A DNA stretch of 13,431 bases from Candidatus Woesearchaeota archaeon. GTDB lineage: Archaea; Nanobdellota; Nanobdellia; Woesearchaeales; UBA525. The position numbers and the translations under genes were made by a program. The notes beneath the pieces are model-generated. The model saw only the letters and a program-made list of their open reading frames with translations, was not told the DNA's origin and did not search any database. Shown piece by piece: positions 5,586-12,086 of the stretch. Every line of letters begins with the position of its first letter. Position 1 is the stretch's first letter. The stretch covers positions 1 to 13,431 of the forward strand of contig JAAOYH010000007.1 of NCBI GenBank assembly GCA_018221245.1, read 5' to 3'.

Positions 5586-6214
5586 TGTGGTGCCGGAGGA
5601 GGAGGAGGCGCGTCCGGCTCAAGCCCTTTGGAATCTGATTGTGGCGCAGGCTTACCCGTAAGAGGTCGCTGCTGCTCTTGTAGGAATGGATTGGGTTGTT
5701 GAGGAGGCTGTGCAGGGGGCTGCTGATCGGGACCTCCTTTGAGCTCTTGGGTAAGGTTATGCTCATCGAACTGGAGATCCTGCGGAGAAGGCTGCGTCGG
5801 CAGCTGAGGATCTGCCGTGAAGTCTTGTGAGTCATCTTGCGTTTCGTGATGCTGCAAGAAGTCATCGATGGGTGCTAACTTCTTTGGCTGTTTGTCCTCT
5901 ATTTCTTTTATGAGATCTGCCAGGGCCACAATACCACGTGCTATCTTGGCGTTCTCTCCTCTCAGGGTCTGAAGCTGCTGCTGGTAAGAGTTCTCGTGAT
6001 AAGCTTTGACCATCTCTGCGTTCGCGGACCTGAATATCTGGACTAATTGGCTCACATTGTCGTTCAGGACAGTGATAGCCTCCATCATGGTCTTGCCTTG
6101 CTTTGTCTCGCCGAACGGATTCTGTTTAAGTCGCTCTACCTCTTTCCTAAGGTAGTCTAACTCCTCTGTCGGAAGAATTTCGTAGTCTCCTTGAACCAAC
6201 ATCCCACCTCTCAT
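5582..6214 (-). CDS. coiled-coil protein with Pro/Gln-rich tail, unknown function
   Basis: This 210-residue protein has two parts. Residues 1-115 are helical: PTEELDYLRKEVERLKQNPF (about 15-34) looks like a small conserved module, followed by a long helix-rich segment (about 40-112) with coiled-coil character. Residues 118-210 are low complexity, rich in Pro, Gln and Asp, including a run of prolines near the end, and are probably disordered. There is no signal peptide or membrane segment. A start at ATG 6214 is given; ATG 6202 is a credible alternative because the TATA box predicts transcription near 6210. The next gene (66 residues) is coupled by an ATGA overlap. It is divergent from the kinase gene, with a palindrome between them. 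An adaptor or scaffold role is possible, but this is a guess from composition. Confidence 0.74.
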   Translation of the reverse strand: MRGGMLVQGDYEILPTEELDYLRKEVERLKQNPFGETKQGKTMMEAITVLNDNVSQLVQIFRSANAEMVKAYHENSYQQQLQTLRGENAKIARGIVALADLIKEIEDKQPKKLAPIDDFLQHHETQDDSQDFTADPQLPTQPSPQDLQFDEHNLTQELKGGPDQQPPAQPPQQPNPFLQEQQRPLTGKPAPQSDSKGLEPDAPPPPPAPQ

Positions 6215-6231
6215 TCTCGTCCGAGAGCGTA

Positions 6232-6240
6232 CTATTTAAG
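6232..6240 (-). promoter_or_regulatory. TATA box of the 210/66-residue unit
   Basis: The minus strand reads CTTAAATAG, centred at 6236, predicting transcription from about 6210. That is between the two candidate start codons of the downstream gene (6214 and 6202). Confidence 0.45.
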
Positions 6241-6263
6241 GATTTCGACGAGGCAAGGACATA

Positions 6264-6276
6264 CTCAGGACCTGAG
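6264..6276. promoter_or_regulatory. palindrome midway between divergent promoters (possible operator)
   Basis: CTCAGG-A-CCTGAG is a perfect inverted repeat with 6-base arms and a single central base at 6270. The opposing TATA boxes are centred at 6236 and 6306, midpoint 6271. A dimeric regulator bound here could control both directions. Confidence 0.35.
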
Positions 6277-6301
6277 CAGTATATGTACTTCTACGCGAAA
6301 T

Positions 6302-6310
6302 ACTTATATT
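6302..6310 (+). promoter_or_regulatory. TATA box of the kinase-like gene
   Basis: ACTTATATT is centred about 29 bp before ATG 6335, giving a leaderless or nearly leaderless mRNA. This supports 6335 over the longer upstream open frame. Confidence 0.55.
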
Positions 6311-6334
6311 GGTTGTCCGTCCGCGATTAGTAGT

Positions 6335-6895
6335 ATGGTAATAATCACGATCACAGGGATACCTGGTGCAGGCAATTCTACAGTAGGAAAGAGGCTCTCA
6401 GATATCCTAGAAATCCCTTATTTCTCAATGGGTTCTATCAGAAAAAGGCTCGCCGAAAAAAAAGGGATGACCATGCAGGAGTTCAACAAGTACTCTGAAA
6501 CTGATCCTAGCTCAGATCATCTTGTGGATGAATACCAACAAACCCTGCACGAGAAACATCCTGGGTTTATCCTAGACGCTAAATTAGGATGGCACTTCTA
6601 TCCCAATAGTGTAAAGATTTATCTCAAGGTTGATATAAGAGAATCTGCCAAGAGAATCATTGAAGAAGGCAGGACTGTAGAGGCCTGGAAAGATATAGAG
6701 GAGGGAGTGGCGGCTCTAAATGACCGGCTCCGCTCGGATGCCTCTAGATACAAGCAGCTATATGGTGTTATGCTTCACCAGCTAAATGACTATGATATAA
6801 TCATAGACACGACTCACATTCCTGCTGAAGAGGTCGTCGAGAAGATACTATCTTGGCTCAAAGAGCACAAAAAACTCGACTCGAAACCTATTTAA
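6335..6895 (+). CDS. cytidylate-kinase-like P-loop protein with altered Walker A
   Basis: This 186-residue protein resembles archaeal (d)CMP kinases of the adenylate-kinase-like P-loop group, which move phosphate from ATP to CMP. The Walker A loop is GIPGAGNST at residues 8-16: the almost invariant lysine before Ser-Thr is Asn14 (codon AAT). YFSMGSIRKRLAEKKGM (about 29-45) matches the NMP-binding region. FILDAKLGW (about 81-89) occupies the place where CMP kinases have an E/D-G-R-type core. VKIYLKVD precedes the lid segment with conserved arginines (AKRIIEE, around 105-111). Length is normal for the family. The start is set by the TATA box; the frame is open further upstream but lacks family similarity there. 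Loss of the P-loop lysine may mean altered or lost catalysis. Its stop codon lies in the TATA box of the next gene. Confidence 0.8.
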   Translation: MVIITITGIPGAGNSTVGKRLSDILEIPYFSMGSIRKRLAEKKGMTMQEFNKYSETDPSSDHLVDEYQQTLHEKHPGFILDAKLGWHFYPNSVKIYLKVDIRESAKRIIEEGRTVEAWKDIEEGVAALNDRLRSDASRYKQLYGVMLHQLNDYDIIIDTTHIPAEEVVEKILSWLKEHKKLDSKPI

Positions 6896-6898
6896 ATG
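6889..6898 (+). promoter_or_regulatory. TATA box of the FKBP-ftsZ-secE-spt5 operon
   Basis: TATTTAAATG overlaps the TAA stop of the kinase-like gene. Transcription should start near 6920, leaving a leader of about 49 nt that holds GGGAGGAG at 6950-6957, 11 nt before the FKBP start. Confidence 0.5.
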
Positions 6899-6968
6899 AG
6901 CGGCCATCTCTCGACGGTATTCTTCACACGATAGCACGACAAGCTACTCGGGAGGAGAAAGGCAACAC

Positions 6969-7622
6969 ATGGCATTCAAAGAAGGAGACTGGATAAGGCT
7001 CGACTACACTGGCAAGCTCTCTGATGGAAAGGTGTTCGACACCACTGTCAAGGACATTGCTGAGAAAGAAGGCCTCTCAGGAACAAGAGATTCCGCACCC
7101 GTAATAATATGTCTCGGCGAACGCATGCTCCTACCTGGTCTGGACGCGGCCATAATCGGGAAAGAGAAGGGCGATCTAACCATCACCCTCAAGCCTGAGG
7201 ACGCGTTCGGTAAGAAGGACCCTAAGCTCCTTCAAGTCATACCTACTCCCCAGCTCGTTAAGCAAGGCATCAGGCCCCAAACAGGGATGGAGCTGAACAT
7301 AGACGGCAAGTACGGCATAGTCAGGATGACAGGCGGTGGACGTACTACAGTGGACTTCAACCACCCTATAGCGAGCCAAGAGGTCACGTACGAACTCAAA
7401 ATCATAGAGCAAGTCACGGACGCAAAGGATGAGATAGGCGCGATTCTCGACATGCTCGGCATCCCAAGAAAGAACCTCTCCGTAAATAATAAAGAGGCCA
7501 CAATCAAATTCAAAGATATCCTCCCTAAACCGTACCTCGACAGGCTAACAGAGCACATCACGCGGCTCACAAGCATCGAGACAGTCCATTACGAAGCGGG
7601 AGAGCAAAAGAATAAGAAGTAG
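6969..7622 (+). CDS. FKBP-type (SlyD-like) peptidyl-prolyl cis-trans isomerase
   Basis: This 217-residue archaeal long-type FKBP is a folding catalyst/chaperone for proline isomerisation, probably cytosolic as no signal peptide is seen. The N-terminal FKBP half shows IRLDYTGKLSDGKVFDTT (about residues 8-25), then LGERMLLPGLDAAIIG and KGDLTITLKPEDAFG (around 48-80). The insert-in-flap domain typical of SlyD lies between about 88 and 130, and the fold closes with TVDFNHPIASQEVTYELKI (about 134-152). Residues 155-217 are an additional C-terminal domain, usual in the larger archaeal FKBPs. A strong SD precedes the ATG. ftsZ begins 19 nt after its stop with no TATA box in between, so the two are likely cotranscribed. 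Confidence 0.92.
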   Translation: MAFKEGDWIRLDYTGKLSDGKVFDTTVKDIAEKEGLSGTRDSAPVIICLGERMLLPGLDAAIIGKEKGDLTITLKPEDAFGKKDPKLLQVIPTPQLVKQGIRPQTGMELNIDGKYGIVRMTGGGRTTVDFNHPIASQEVTYELKIIEQVTDAKDEIGAILDMLGIPRKNLSVNNKEATIKFKDILPKPYLDRLTEHITRLTSIETVHYEAGEQKNKK

Positions 7623-7641
7623 AAACCTATGAGATAGCCAA

Positions 7642-8766
7642 ATGGACAGCATAATCAACCAAGCAAAAGAGACGGCAAAGGATGAGGTCAGCCAGGAACC
7701 TATTAGAAGACAAGCCAATGCCATGGATGCGGAGCTCGAAGCCCTTATCAGCCAGCAGAAGGCAAAGATCAAGGTCGTAGGCTGCGGCGGCGGCGGAAAC
7801 AACACGATCAACAGGATCTCAGAGGTTGGAATTCAAGGTGCCCAGACCGTCGCTATCAACACAGACGCACAAGACCTGCTATACACTACTGCTGACACTA
7901 AAATTCTCATCGGCAAAGAGCTGACTCGTGGACTAGGCGCAGGCGCAATCCCCAAGATAGGAGAAGATTCCGCAAGAGAATCAGAGCATGAGATTAAACA
8001 GGCACTCCAAGGAGCAGACATGGTCTTCATCACGTGCGGGCTAGGCGGAGGCACAGGAACAGGCTCTGCACCAGTTGTTGCAGAAGTAGGCAAGAAGCTC
8101 GGCGCGCTCGTCATAGGAGTCGTCACAATCCCATTCACAATGGAGGGCAACAGGCGTTACGAGAACGCAGTGCACGGCCTGCAACAGCTCGAGCACAACG
8201 TTGACACCCTCATAGTAATCCCTAACGACAAGCTGCTGGAGATCGCTCCGGACCTGCCGATGCACACATCGTTCAAGGTGGCCGACGAGATTCTGACAAA
8301 CAGCGTTAAAGGCATTGCGGAGCTGGTCACCAAGACCGGACTCGTGAACCTCGACTTTGCAGACATCAGAACAGTCATGGGCAACGGCGGCGTCGCACTT
8401 ATAGGAGTAGGCGAGTCAGACTCCGACAACAGATCAGTAGAGGCTGTGGAGAAAGCCATCAGCAACCCTCTCCTTGACGTGGACATCAGCGGCGCAGGAG
8501 GCGCGCTCATCAATGTCGCGGGCGGACCTGACATGACACTCGAAGAGGCTCGAATGGTCGTAGAGACCATCAGCGTCAAGCTGGACGAGGACGCTAGGAT
8601 AATCTGGGGGGCCCAGATATCTGACGACCTCGAAGGCACGATAAGGGCCATGCTCATAGTGACAGGTGTGAAGAGCAAGCAAATAATAGGCAAAAGTACA
8701 GAAGAGCTCGGCGAAAGCCAGAAGAGCAAACAGATCGAGGATGAACTCGGCATAGATTTCGTGTGA
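7642..8766 (+). CDS. ftsZ: cell division GTPase FtsZ
   Basis: This 374-residue tubulin-superfamily GTPase polymerises at midcell to organise division. An N-terminal extension of about 40 residues precedes the GTP-binding Rossmann domain, with GCGGGGNN at 47-54 and the tubulin signature GGGTGTG at 135-141. The T7 catalytic loop NLDFADIR at 236-243 has the acidic residues (D238, D241) needed to hydrolyse GTP in the neighbouring subunit. The C-terminal activation domain is complete, and the protein ends with a short linker and DELGIDFV, a terminal peptide of the kind seen in archaeal FtsZ1. The ftsZ-secE-spt5-rpl11 order is a conserved archaeal arrangement. I assign FtsZ1 rather than FtsZ2 from this context and the C-terminus. 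Confidence 0.97.
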   Translation: MDSIINQAKETAKDEVSQEPIRRQANAMDAELEALISQQKAKIKVVGCGGGGNNTINRISEVGIQGAQTVAINTDAQDLLYTTADTKILIGKELTRGLGAGAIPKIGEDSARESEHEIKQALQGADMVFITCGLGGGTGTGSAPVVAEVGKKLGALVIGVVTIPFTMEGNRRYENAVHGLQQLEHNVDTLIVIPNDKLLEIAPDLPMHTSFKVADEILTNSVKGIAELVTKTGLVNLDFADIRTVMGNGGVALIGVGESDSDNRSVEAVEKAISNPLLDVDISGAGGALINVAGGPDMTLEEARMVVETISVKLDEDARIIWGAQISDDLEGTIRAMLIVTGVKSKQIIGKSTEELGESQKSKQIEDELGIDFV

Positions 8767-8770
8767 TACC

Positions 8771-8977
8771 ATGGCATTCCAAGAAAACGTTTCGTTAAAG
8801 ATTAAGGCCAAACGGTTCGTGATCCAGTGCGTTCGCGTGTTGAAGATCACCAAGAAGCCTGACAGGCAAGAGTACAAGATGCTCGTAAAAGTTTCAGGAC
8901 TAGGCATAGCAGCCATCGGCCTGATGGGATTTATCCTTTTCATGATTAGGGAGATGCTCCTCCCACCATTACAGTAG
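8771..8977 (+). CDS. secE: protein translocase subunit SecE (Sec61 gamma)
   Basis: This 68-residue protein is a small tail-type membrane subunit that clamps the SecY channel. Residues 1-38 form an amphipathic cytosolic helix with the family segment CVRVLKITKKPDRQEYK (20-36), followed by one transmembrane helix (about 40-62) and a short external end. Length and layout match archaeal SecE/Sss1. It starts 4 nt after the ftsZ stop. The GTGAT sequence around that stop can serve as the SD. It lies directly before spt5, the usual order. Confidence 0.95.
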   Translation: MAFQENVSLKIKAKRFVIQCVRVLKITKKPDRQEYKMLVKVSGLGIAAIGLMGFILFMIREMLLPPLQ

Positions 8978-8984
8978 GTGAAGT

Positions 8985-9626
8985 ATGACTGAAGAAGAAA
9001 CCAAACAAGATCAACCGGAAGCAGAAGGCATCTCTGATGAGGACAAAGAGCTTCTAACATCCACGCCAGAAGAGAAAGATGCTCCTGTAGATATAAAGGG
9101 CACCACAGTTCTCCACGAAGACGAGGCTGAGGAAGAGCCTGCAGAAGAAGAGAAACCTGCAGAAGCAAAAGAAGAGATGAAGTCTCATATCTTCGCGCTA
9201 AGAACGACCGCTAACAGGGAGGACCAGGTCCTCGCTTTCGTGGGTAGTCACGCAGCCAGGAAGAAGCTTCCAGTATATTCAGTAATATCACCGCACGGCA
9301 TGCGCGGATACATATTCGTAGAGGCAGCTGATAGAATCTCTGCAGAACAGGCAGCACAAGGAGTGCCTTACGCAAAGGGACTACTTCCTAACGAGGTAGA
9401 TTACGCAGAGATTGAGCACATGCTCGAGCAGGTCAAGAAGGATGTCAACATCCAGAAGAACGACATCGTCGAGATAATCTCCGGTCCGTTCAAACGCGAG
9501 AACGCAAAGATCACGCGCGTGGACAAGGCCAAGGACGAGGTTGTTGTTGAACTGCTAGAGGCAGCAGTGCCTATTCCAATCACTCTGAAGATTGATGACG
9601 TGAAAGTCATTAGAAGGGAGGAATAG
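8985..9626 (+). CDS. spt5: transcription elongation factor Spt5 (NusG homologue)
   Basis: This 213-residue protein closes the RNA polymerase clamp, together with Spt4, to support processive elongation. The NGN domain spans about residues 66-150 (IFALRTTANREDQV at the start; SPHGMRGYIFVEA in the middle). The KOW domain covers about 155-213 (NDIVEIISGPFKRENAKI). The first 65 residues are an unusual, strongly acidic, low-complexity extension rich in Glu with Pro and Ala; archaeal Spt5 is usually about 145-150 residues and lacks it. The ATG is fixed by TAGGTGA just upstream, overlapping the secE stop, so the extension is translated. An oligo-T tract follows the stop. Confidence 0.95.
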   Translation: MTEEETKQDQPEAEGISDEDKELLTSTPEEKDAPVDIKGTTVLHEDEAEEEPAEEEKPAEAKEEMKSHIFALRTTANREDQVLAFVGSHAARKKLPVYSVISPHGMRGYIFVEAADRISAEQAAQGVPYAKGLLPNEVDYAEIEHMLEQVKKDVNIQKNDIVEIISGPFKRENAKITRVDKAKDEVVVELLEAAVPIPITLKIDDVKVIRREE

Positions 9627-9636
9627 TCCTTTTTTC
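9627..9636 (+). terminator. oligo-T terminator of the FKBP-ftsZ-secE-spt5 unit
   Basis: TCCTTTTTTC directly follows the spt5 stop. Six consecutive T match the U-rich termination signal of archaeal RNA polymerase, and a new TATA box follows within 20 bases. Confidence 0.5.
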
Positions 9637-9645
9637 TAACCAGCA

Positions 9646-9655
9646 CTTTTAAAAA
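9646..9655 (+). promoter_or_regulatory. TATA box of rpl11
   Basis: CTTTTAAAAA is centred about 28 bp before ATG 9679, a leaderless distance. AGGAG at 9663-9667 would be transcribed only if initiation occurs a little earlier. Confidence 0.5.
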
Positions 9656-9678
9656 CAACATAGGAGTCTCCAAGAAAC

Positions 9679-10425
9679 ATGGCAATCGAATCCGTCGAGG
9701 CCCTCGTCGAGGGCGGAAAGGCAAGCGCGGCACCTCCATTAGGTCCTGCCCTAGGCCCGCTCGGCGTGAACATCGGTGATGTTATTCAAGAGATTAACAA
9801 AAAGACTGGAAACTTCAAAGGTATGCAAGTGCCTGTTAAGGTAGAAGTCGATTCTGACAGTAAGGAATTCACAATATCTGTAGGGACCCCTCCCGCATCT
9901 GCACTCCTCAAGAAGGAGGCAGGCGTTGACAAGGGATCAGGCAGGGCAGGCACAGAAGCAGTGGCAGATTTAGCCATTGAGCAGATTATCAAGGTCAGCC
10001 AGATGAAAGAGGACGACATTCTAGGCAAGACGCCTAAGGATCGCGTCAAAGAGATTATCGGCACGTGCGTCAGCATGGGCGTCAATGTAGGTGGTACCTC
10101 CGCAAAAGAGGCTCTCAAGCTCGTCGAAAAAGGCAGATGGGACAAAGAGATTGAGTCCGGCAAGACAGAGCTCACCGCAGAGGAAAAGAAGAAGCTCGAC
10201 GAAGAGAGAAAGGCGATGCAGGCAGAACTAGAGAAGAAGCACGCAGAAGTCATGGACAAAGCCCAGACAATCCTCGATGCAGCCAAGGCATCCGACAAAG
10301 ACACGAATGCTACCCGTGCAGATCTTGAAGCTGCAGGTATCCCCGACGACCTGATTGAGAAGCTTGCTCCGAAGAAGCAGGCAGGTGCTGCAGACGAAGC
10401 GCCACCTGTAGAGAAGAAGGAATAA
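9679..10425 (+). CDS. rpl11: large-subunit ribosomal protein L11 (uL11) with long C-terminal extension
   Basis: Residues 1-155 are a complete L11, the base of the GTPase-associated stalk on 23S rRNA. The N-terminal domain has GGKASAAPPLGPALGPLGVN (about 12-31), and the C-terminal RNA-binding domain has GTPPASALLKKEAG (about 74-87) and VGGTSAKEAL (about 138-147). Archaeal L11 normally stops near 160 residues; this one goes on to 248. The extra 90 residues are a charged helical stretch rich in Lys, Glu and Ala (about 160-205), then a small segment ATRADLEAAGIPDDLIEKL and an acidic/basic end. L1, L10 and L12, its usual followers in archaea, are not next to it. It has its own promoter. Confidence 0.95.
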   Translation: MAIESVEALVEGGKASAAPPLGPALGPLGVNIGDVIQEINKKTGNFKGMQVPVKVEVDSDSKEFTISVGTPPASALLKKEAGVDKGSGRAGTEAVADLAIEQIIKVSQMKEDDILGKTPKDRVKEIIGTCVSMGVNVGGTSAKEALKLVEKGRWDKEIESGKTELTAEEKKKLDEERKAMQAELEKKHAEVMDKAQTILDAAKASDKDTNATRADLEAAGIPDDLIEKLAPKKQAGAADEAPPVEKKE

Positions 10426-10436
10426 GTCTCGAAATT

Positions 10437-10444
10437 CTTATATA
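10437..10444 (+). promoter_or_regulatory. TATA box of the membrane protein gene
   Basis: CTTATATA is centred about 26 bp before ATG 10467, so the mRNA is predicted to begin at the start codon. Confidence 0.5.
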
Positions 10445-10466
10445 CGACAGTATGCCGTGAGTAGGT

Positions 10467-11081
10467 ATGCCTAAGAAGAAGCGAACCAAGACTGATGAGA
10501 AGCTCGACGAGGTCATCGAGAACCAGGAAGAGCTCAAGGATGCAGTAGCAGAGCTTCAAATGGAGCAGCTCAAGGTCGAGCACGACGAGGAGGAAGTCCT
10601 CCATGATGAGGAAGCACAGCTGGACGAGCTCCAGAAGCTAGAGGAACTAGAGAAGGATATCGATGAGCAGGTAAAAGGGACCCCCCTAGGAAAAATCACA
10701 GGCAGGGATTTCACCAAAGCACTCATAGGGGCTGTGTTCGGTACCATAGGACATTTCGCGTTCATCTACGGCACAAAAATAGCGCACGACATAAGCCTCA
10801 CAAGAGCAAGTATCCTGTATGTTGCATCTCTGATACTGGCAATACTCTTCATGTACTTCGCAGGCTTCAGGCGCATCGACAAGACTGCGCTGAAGTTCAT
10901 CCCAATCAGGGTGAGTGTAATCTATATCACAAGCATCGTAGTAGTACTTGTTGTCCTGGCCATATTTGGGTTCATCACCAGCAGCACACCCTGGGAAGAG
11001 GTATTCAAGATGGTTAGCACGATAAGCATATTAGCAGTCTTTGGCGCTTCAGCCGCAGACCTATTAGGGAGGGAAGAATGA
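10467..11081 (+). CDS. four-helix membrane protein with acidic coiled coil (possibly DUF2391-like)
   Basis: This 204-residue protein has two regions. Residues 1-70 are highly charged, mostly acidic and heptad-like (LDEVIENQEELKDAVAELQ, then LDELQKLEELEKDI), a probable coiled coil. Residues 80-198 hold four hydrophobic helices (about 82-104, 113-133, 149-170, 181-198). GKITGRDFTKALIGAVFGTI and FAGFRRIDK recall the DUF2391 family of small integral membrane proteins, but I hold this only moderately. Function is unknown. The next gene begins within its stop codon (ATGA), so the two are coupled. It sits between two ribosomal-protein units but shows no ribosomal features itself. Confidence 0.78.
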   Translation: MPKKKRTKTDEKLDEVIENQEELKDAVAELQMEQLKVEHDEEEVLHDEEAQLDELQKLEELEKDIDEQVKGTPLGKITGRDFTKALIGAVFGTIGHFAFIYGTKIAHDISLTRASILYVASLILAILFMYFAGFRRIDKTALKFIPIRVSVIYITSIVVVLVVLAIFGFITSSTPWEEVFKMVSTISILAVFGASAADLLGREE

Positions 11082-11455
11082 GCGACGACATATACAAGAG
11101 AAAACTTAAGCTTTCAAAGAGACTATTCGAGAAGATAAGAGACCTCTTGAAATCTTCCATGTCATATTTCAACACCAGGAACGACCCTAAGGGTCTTGAA
11201 CAGCTCAAATCTGCGGAGAACGCGATTGAGCGTTTGAAGGAGATGATAGAGAGTCTATCTAGAGAAGCTCACAAGAAAGGGCTACTGCAGCTCCAAGAGC
11301 TCGAAGACAGGCAAGTCCATACGCTGAAGGAGCTTCACAAAGCAGTCTCTTTCCTAGAATACCATCCAGACCTACTCTCAAAATTCCAGAGCATGCTCGA
11401 AAAAGAGGAGCGGGAATTCCTGTACGACGCACGGAAAGAGTTGAAACTCATCTGA
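11078..11455 (+). CDS. helical protein, 125 residues, unknown function
   Basis: I do not recognise the family. The protein is nearly all alpha-helix with alternating charged residues and leucines (KLKLSKRLFEKIRDLLKSSM at about residues 9-28; LEQLKSAENAIERLKEMIES at about 40-59; LQELEDRQVHTLKELHKAVSF at about 71-91). This suggests a helical hairpin or three-helix bundle. No membrane segment, signal peptide or metal motif is seen. A good SD (GGGAGGG) lies before the ATG, which overlaps the preceding stop as ATGA. Coupling suggests that it works with the membrane protein, perhaps through the latter's coiled coil. It ends just before the TATA box of rps19e. Confidence 0.75.
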   Translation: MSDDIYKRKLKLSKRLFEKIRDLLKSSMSYFNTRNDPKGLEQLKSAENAIERLKEMIESLSREAHKKGLLQLQELEDRQVHTLKELHKAVSFLEYHPDLLSKFQSMLEKEEREFLYDARKELKLI

Positions 11456-11463
11456 CCATAACC

Positions 11464-11472
11464 TTTTTAAAC
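11464..11472 (+). promoter_or_regulatory. TATA box of the rps19e-rpl39e-rpl31e operon
   Basis: TTTTTAAAC is centred at 11468, predicting transcription from about 11494 and a leader of about 41 nt that begins with the GAAA-loop hairpin. Confidence 0.5.
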
Positions 11473-11477
11473 GAACT

Positions 11478-11534
11478 GGGTTTCTCGCAAGGTAAGGATC
11501 CGCGAAAGCGGCGATCCATCCACGAGGAAAACCC
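11478..11534 (+). promoter_or_regulatory. structured leader of rps19e (candidate regulatory element)
   Basis: The inner hairpin is GGATCCGC-GAAA-GCGG-CG-ATCC (11496-11517): 8 base pairs, a GNRA-type GAAA tetraloop and a 2-base bulge. An outer helix can form between 11478-11487 (GGGTTTCTCG) and 11523-11534 (CGAG, GA bulge, AAACCC): ten Watson-Crick pairs. This would cover the SD GAGG (11524-11527) and run up to the ATG. The 5' arm lies upstream of the predicted transcription start, so the outer helix could form only in longer or read-through transcripts. Confidence 0.4.
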
Positions 11535-12086
11535 ATGATATTCGACGTAGACCCTCTCAAGCTCAACAGGGAGCTAGCGCGCGAGTTGCGCGAAAGGAAA
11601 CTTATACAGTCTCCTGACTGGGCACCATTCGTACGTTCTGGCAACCACAACATGCGCGTACCACAAGAACAAGACTGGTGGTACCACCGTGCAGCAGCAG
11701 TGCTCCGCGCAGTAGCCATCAAAGGCCCTATAGGCACAGGCAAGCTAGCAGTCAGGTTCGGCGGAAGAAAGAACCGCGGCGTGAAGCCTGACGCATTTAG
11801 AGAGGCAGGCACAAACATAATCAGAAAATGTCTCCAGCAACTGGAGAAATCAGGCCTTATCCACCAGCAAGAGCACGCAGGCCACAAGGGCAGGATTCTT
11901 ACCAAGCAGGGTAACGCGTTCCTCAAGGGCGCAATAAAGCGATGCAGGAAGATGCCTGACACGCCAGCACCTAAGAAAGAGGTTCCTAAACCTAAGAAGG
12001 CAGAACCACCTAAGGAGAAACCCAAGGAACCCGCTCCTGAGAAGCCCAAAGAGGCTGAAAAGCCCAAGAAGGAGGCAAAGAAATGA
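11535..12086 (+). CDS. rps19e: small-subunit ribosomal protein eS19 (S19e)
   Basis: Residues 1-140 are an archaeal/eukaryotic-type S19e, a 30S head protein made of a winged-helix core. Family motifs are clear: DWAPFVRSGNHNMRVPQEQDWWYHRAAAVLR (in two parts, about residues 28-58), FGGRKNRGVKP (about 75-85) and LQQLEKSGLI (about 101-110). Residues 142-183 are an added Pro/Lys/Glu-rich tail of about 40 residues (PKKEVPKPKKAEPP and similar), so the protein is longer than the usual length of about 150. It is the first gene of an operon with rpl39e and rpl31e. Its stop overlaps the rpl39e start in ATGA. The leader can fold around the SD. Confidence 0.96.
   Translation: MIFDVDPLKLNRELARELRERKLIQSPDWAPFVRSGNHNMRVPQEQDWWYHRAAAVLRAVAIKGPIGTGKLAVRFGGRKNRGVKPDAFREAGTNIIRKCLQQLEKSGLIHQQEHAGHKGRILTKQGNAFLKGAIKRCRKMPDTPAPKKEVPKPKKAEPPKEKPKEPAPEKPKEAEKPKKEAKK

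Noticed and set aside
6191..6334. N-terminal extension of the kinase-like frame
   Set aside because: The TATA box at 6302-6310 lies inside it, and the P-loop fold begins at MVIITITG (6335).
8434..9168. Long minus-strand frame (244 codons) opposite ftsZ, secE and spt5
   Set aside because: All three plus-strand genes are certain; the frame has a shadow-type composition and crosses gene boundaries.
9786..10604. Long minus-strand frame (272 codons) opposite rpl11
   Set aside because: Ser/Leu-rich mirror of a Lys/Glu-rich gene, with no promoter or motif.
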